DNA of 64,000 nucleotides from Numida meleagris (Eukaryota > Chordata > Aves > Galliformes > Numididae): contig NC_034438.1 of the NCBI RefSeq assembly GCF_002078875.1, forward strand, positions 22,705,030 through 22,769,029, read 5' to 3'. Position numbers and translations under genes: made by a program. The stretch's first letter is position 1, and the number at the start of each line of letters is the position of its first letter. Of this stretch, positions 60,101-64,000 are shown piece by piece. The notes beneath the pieces are model-generated. The model was not told the DNA's origin, did no database searches, and worked only from the letters and a program-made list of their open reading frames with translations.

Positions 60101-61113
60101 CAACTAAATATAAACCAGATTAAGGACAGTAATTTTTCTCAATCATGCACACATTCAAGGCAAAGTTGACAGACCACATGGCAAATAAATCTGAAAGCTG
60201 CAGTACAGTAAAGCATCGAGCTACTTATATTTATCACAACACAACAGCAAAATGTAGACACATTGCGCAAAGGGACCATTGCACCTATATCTTAAAATTA
60301 TGATATTTTCCTCTTGACCTCAAATTTTGCTAGAGTCCCATATGCATACTGTAAGGAATGAAAATGTAGCCCGGAAAATAGGAAAAACTGGCATAGTTGC
60401 TCAATCAAAACTATTTATATAGCACTAAGCTTCAGATGAACTGTATAATCTGAATTACCATTCTACAACAAATTCTGCTTTGGGCTATGGCCAAAAATTT
60501 ATTTAACTCAGTTTCAAAGTGCGGTGTGACTGGAAGTGAAGACAATTGCAGAGCAAAAATACACCATTTACAGTACAGGCAACTTCCAATGATTATGATA
60601 ATGTGCATGAGCACAGTGTTAGCTTACAACCACACCACTAACTGAGTTCAGAAAAGCAGTTTAAGAAAAATATGTATTGTATCTTTAGGCCCTTGGAAAG
60701 CCAGTATCAAGTGTACCATAGAACCGATCTCAGGAGAGAAGCATACAGACCTGACAACTAATACATACAGCAAAATCAATACAGCTCTGAAATAATGCTA
60801 CTCATGGGTGCTTTAAGAATGAATGTTCACTTACTATAAATAAGGCAACAAGGTTAAGAAAATGCCTGTCAATAGCAAGGGTAATGTGACATCCTTCTGA
60901 GATGTCCGATCGAGCTTTAATTTCAGGACAGCCACAGCAGAGCAGCTGAAGGGTCCGACCTCTGAGGTTCCTGCAGGTTTATGTCACCTGTTACCAAGCT
61001 GAGTGCTCCTGTTCCTATTTACAAAAGTAAATGGCAAGACATGCAATCTCCTGTCAGGAACACTGGCAGTATGTGTTCCGTTGTGTGACAGCAGCAAAGC
61101 ATAACTCCACTCT

Positions 61114-61131
61114 AAAAAAAAAAAAAAAAAA
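61114..61131 (+). repeat. Poly(A) tract
   Basis: A run of about 18 A on the + strand (poly(U) on the - strand), within the presumed antisense 3' UTR. Confidence 0.85.
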
Positions 61132-62131
61132 CAACACACTATCCCCATAACAGTTTGTTTTTCACAAGAATGGTGAATGGAACGTACTACACGAGGACAC
61201 AGACCGCGTACTTCTCAAACGCAGAGTATGTCACGCCAGTAAACGTAAAATGCTGGTGAGAATTTAGCTTTCTTAACTTTTTAACAGGCTGACTGTAGTA
61301 TCACGTGGAGCTTCTAGATGTTCCAAGACACTCTCTTCCTCTCTACTGACACCTCTTACCCTAGTGATACACATTCTAAAGGCAGCTGTCTGCAGCCATC
61401 AGCCATGAAGCTTAGGAATACTTCTATTCACTTCAGAGGAAGTTGTAACTTTCCTTTTAAAAAAAAATAGTCACTAACAAAAGGGAACTATTTCTTTTTC
61501 AGCCAGCAGGCTTTTAGGTGTGAAATACAAATATTTCTGCAGCCACTGAAGAGAATAACAACAAAAAAAAAAGCATGAGAAGCATATTTTCAAAACTGAA
61601 GTATCAAGTATGCTTAAGTGCTTTGATCTTTTTAAAAGACGGCTGCTTACAGTATTCAAACAAAGCCTTTTAAACCAAACAAAAATAATTTTAAGTATGA
61701 AATTACAAAATATTGCTTCTTACAACAAATGATAAAGTATACTTGGTTTAACATAGCTGAATATTATTTTTAAAAAAGCATGAAAATGTCTATGTTAGAA
61801 AAGTTTAAGATTACAAATGACCTTCTAAAAAGGTGCTGCCAGTATGTCTTTCTATAAATGCACCATGCTGGAAACACATTCTTAAATATGTACTGAACTC
61901 AGCTCCTATTTCTTATTATGCTGTAGTCACCTGCTGTTTTTCAAACTGACACACGCTTCTTCAAACTAAGAAGAAAGAAGCTTTGTTGCACATTACTGAA
62001 TTTCAGCTACTTCGGTGCAACAAGGAATTCTGCTCTTTCTGTAATATCACTGCTAGCTTTTCTGCGAGGACCTATTTAATTGGTTTTCAAGAAGATGATG
62101 TACTCAGTGCAGTGAAGGGTAGATTTTATAC

Positions 62132-62225
62132 CTGTTCTGTTGTTTCAGTCAGATCACATAGTTCCTTTAACAGCAAGTATTCTCCCAGCTCAAAATGCTC
62201 TCTCCACTTAACTGGCCACACACTA
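62132..62225 (-). other. Isolated exon-like segment, antisense
   Basis: On the - strand a pyrimidine-rich acceptor (CATTTTTGTGTTAG) is followed by 94 bases open in one frame and a CAG|GTATAA donor. The frame holds SVWPVKWREHFELGEYLL and then LKELCDLTETTEQ. It does not fit the phase of the exon-like pieces upstream (62.5-63.7 kb) and lies inside the proposed 3' UTR. It could be an alternative exon or chance. Confidence 0.15.
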
Positions 62226-62959
62226 CTAACACAAAAATGAAAAGTGCTTAAGAGTCAGGCATTCTTGATTATATAAAATGCATCTCAGAACAACTTAGCT
62301 TTCTACTCAAACCAAAATTTTTAGAACAAATAAAGAAAAAAGTGACCTGAAAAATGTATATTTCAAGCCATTTTTTCCAGATGCTGAATCTTTTGCCAAA
62401 GAAAGACTATTTCTTTGTGAAAGAAAGTCGCCTGCGGAACTGGTGGTCAAGACTGCTGGCTCTGAATTTTCAAAATGAAGAGGAAAAGTGATCTTCAATT
62501 GGGGTTTCTTTTCTCACTTCAGTGGCTGCATATCACCTGTTTGGGGAAAAAAAAAAAAAAAAGGAACATCTGAAAAGCTAAAGAGCTTTACAAGTCCTCT
62601 CTGATCTATGTATTAGGCAAGTCCAACATGCAATACTGATCTACATCTAGAAAAAGCCTCGATTCTCTCTGTTCCCAGGCCAGCACTGCTCACAGGCTAA
62701 CAACACCTTGACACACAGTATGACCAGGACTCCTTTTCCTTCTGGTATTTCTGCACTGAACACTGATCTGAGCTTGGAGAAGCCCTGAATTAAAATGCTG
62801 TAGAGAACAGAGGATGACTTCTTCACCCAGTTACTCTGTCCATCACTCCCAGGAACCCAAGCTTTCCAACTACTTAGAATACTCTTAGTATTGCCATCTC
62901 TGTGTACTATAAAAGCTTGGGATACTTCTGATAACCAAAAATCTTGTTTTGTTTTTTAC

Positions 62960-63738
62960 CCACACAGAATCCATTGCATCTTTATGCTGCTTGTTCAGCT
63001 GTACCTCAGATACATGGAATGCCCTTAAAAAAAGGTAATAACATAACTTTAGACAGAAGTTAACTCACACAAGTAAAACAAGATATGACTAGGTATCCTG
63101 CAGGAATTGATTACTATTATCTTCAAACCTCAATAATGAAGAAAATTACTTTAGTGTACATTACTACTCTTATTCCTCTACTATGCATATTCTAAGATGC
63201 TTTTTGGCATTTGATAAACATATTATAGATTTAGCTTTCATTATTAAGGCAAATAATCGCATTACAGTTAGCCTATAAGGATGTGTACATATTAAGCGAA
63301 ATTCATAACGCAGCTGCCAAAATACTTTCATGTAACTGTTTTGAACCTAAAATTCCTATGCAACTGTTTTTGGATATGCAGACCTTACAGATAAAAATCA
63401 GTATATCAATCCTTTATTAAAAAGCATGGTATCAGCAATAACTGATAATAGTAAAAGAAAAATATTCTGCAAGTTCTTAAACTTTTTCTGTTATTCTTCT
63501 GTAATCAGGCTATATGTTCAAGCACTCACCTATGTGAAAATTATCTATTCCACTGAATTTCAAATGGACTTTGTTTCAAGCTTTCTGTTCCAGCAGACTA
63601 TTTTACACACTTTGATAGCATGGGCCAGTTTTTCATTTCTGACCTGTTAGATAGTTTGCACAACCATTCTTCAATCAAATCTGTCTGTTTAAGTCTCATC
63701 TCATGAGAAAAGGATTGTTTTCTTAACAGAGTAAGATA
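62960..63738 (-). other. Two phase-compatible exon-like segments, antisense (unrecognised)
   Basis: Segment one is 63738-63644: after a CTTTCTCTCACCAG acceptor it reads YLTLLRKQSFSHEMRLKQTD, then LIEEWLCKLSN plus two bases, before a GTCAGA donor. Segment two is 63023-62960: after TTTTTTTAAG it begins with the one base needed to complete the split codon, reads AFHVSEVQLNKQHKDAMDSV and W, and ends on a codon boundary before GTAAAA. It can splice in phase to the acceptor at 62537. Each has only one open frame. The phases agree, but I know no protein with this sequence, and chance agreement of a few short pieces is possible. Confidence 0.22.
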
Positions 63739-64000
63739 CTGGTGAGAGAAAGCAGGTTCTGGATGGGTGAAAAACTCCCGAGTAGCATACACTCAGAACT
63801 CCAGCACTGCACCCTGCTTTAGGTCCAACTGATTTCACAGGATCTCAGTGTTTGGCAGAAGTGCATCCTTAAACTGGGAAACAGCCACAGCTGCAAACTG
63901 ACAGAATACTTCAGTTCAGTAGTGCTTTAAAAGGTGACATGAATTGGTGCACTACAGGTACTGCATAGCAGTGACTTTCAACACCCTGAAATGCGTCTAA

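Larger units (their letters stand above)
56975..62536 (-). other. Possible long terminal exon / 3' UTR of a convergent - strand gene
   Basis: For 5.5 kb no CR1 or LTR is seen, while such elements occur every few kilobases in the left half. The - strand is U-rich here, as in 3' UTRs. An AATAAA at 57000-56995 (-) is a fitting end, with a second at 57188-57183 (-). At the other side an excellent acceptor (a T-run, then CCCCAAACAG) ends at 62537. After it only short frames remain open (VICSH or DMQPLK before stops), as expected if the exon is nearly all untranslated. In mammals the convergent neighbour of HOMER1 is JMY, from memory, but no JMY residues were recognised. Transcription here is unproven. 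Confidence 0.3.

Noticed and set aside
56975..64000. Naming the convergent gene JMY
   Set aside because: Synteny from memory suggests it, but I searched the - strand for the WH2/acidic C-terminus as I remember it and found no match.
1..64000. CRISPR arrays, operons, tRNA or rRNA genes, prokaryotic systems
   Set aside because: The window is a vertebrate gene region with spliced exons and CR1 LINEs. No such structures were seen.

Overview
This window is vertebrate nuclear DNA, almost certainly from a bird. It is AT-rich and intron-dominated, and it carries many 5'-truncated CR1 LINEs, with the typical avian CR1 tail ending in short ATTCTATGA-like repeats. It also holds LTRs of avian endogenous-retrovirus type. 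There are no bacterial genes, operons, CRISPR arrays, tRNAs or rRNAs.

The one gene I recognise with confidence is HOMER1 on the + strand. Its last four coding exons (numbered 6-9 by comparison with mammalian HOMER1) lie at 24346-24502, 41019-41129, 42577-42657 and 46805-46993. They join in frame, each with AG/GT borders, into a 178-residue coiled-coil C-terminus. The N-terminal EVH1 domain lies upstream, outside the window. The 3' UTR begins at 46994 and probably runs to about 49.6-50.4 kb, where there are several AATAAA signals.

Layout: 1-24345 is intron 5, with CR1 fragments, a possible antisense gene or pseudogene at 18.2-19.4 kb, and two inverted-repeat patches. 24503-41018 is intron 6, the main landing zone for transposons (two antisense LTRs at 25.4-27.0 kb and CR1s at 28.5-29.9, 30.7-31.5 and 37.7-38.7 kb). 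41130-46804 holds introns 7 and 8, including a broken coiled-coil reading frame on the - strand at 44.0-44.3 kb. 46994 to about 50.4 kb is the HOMER1 3' UTR. About 50.4-56.9 kb is intergenic with GC-rich blocks.

From about 57.0 to 64.0 kb the DNA is free of recognisable repeats and U-rich when read on the - strand. It looks like a long terminal exon/3' UTR of a convergent - strand gene. In mammals the convergent neighbour of HOMER1 is JMY (from memory of synteny), but I could not match any JMY coding sequence here, so that name is not assigned.

The most unusual observations are the two antisense coding-like stretches inside HOMER1 introns and a phase-consistent chain of exon-like segments at 62.5-63.7 kb. 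None could be tied to a known family by eye.
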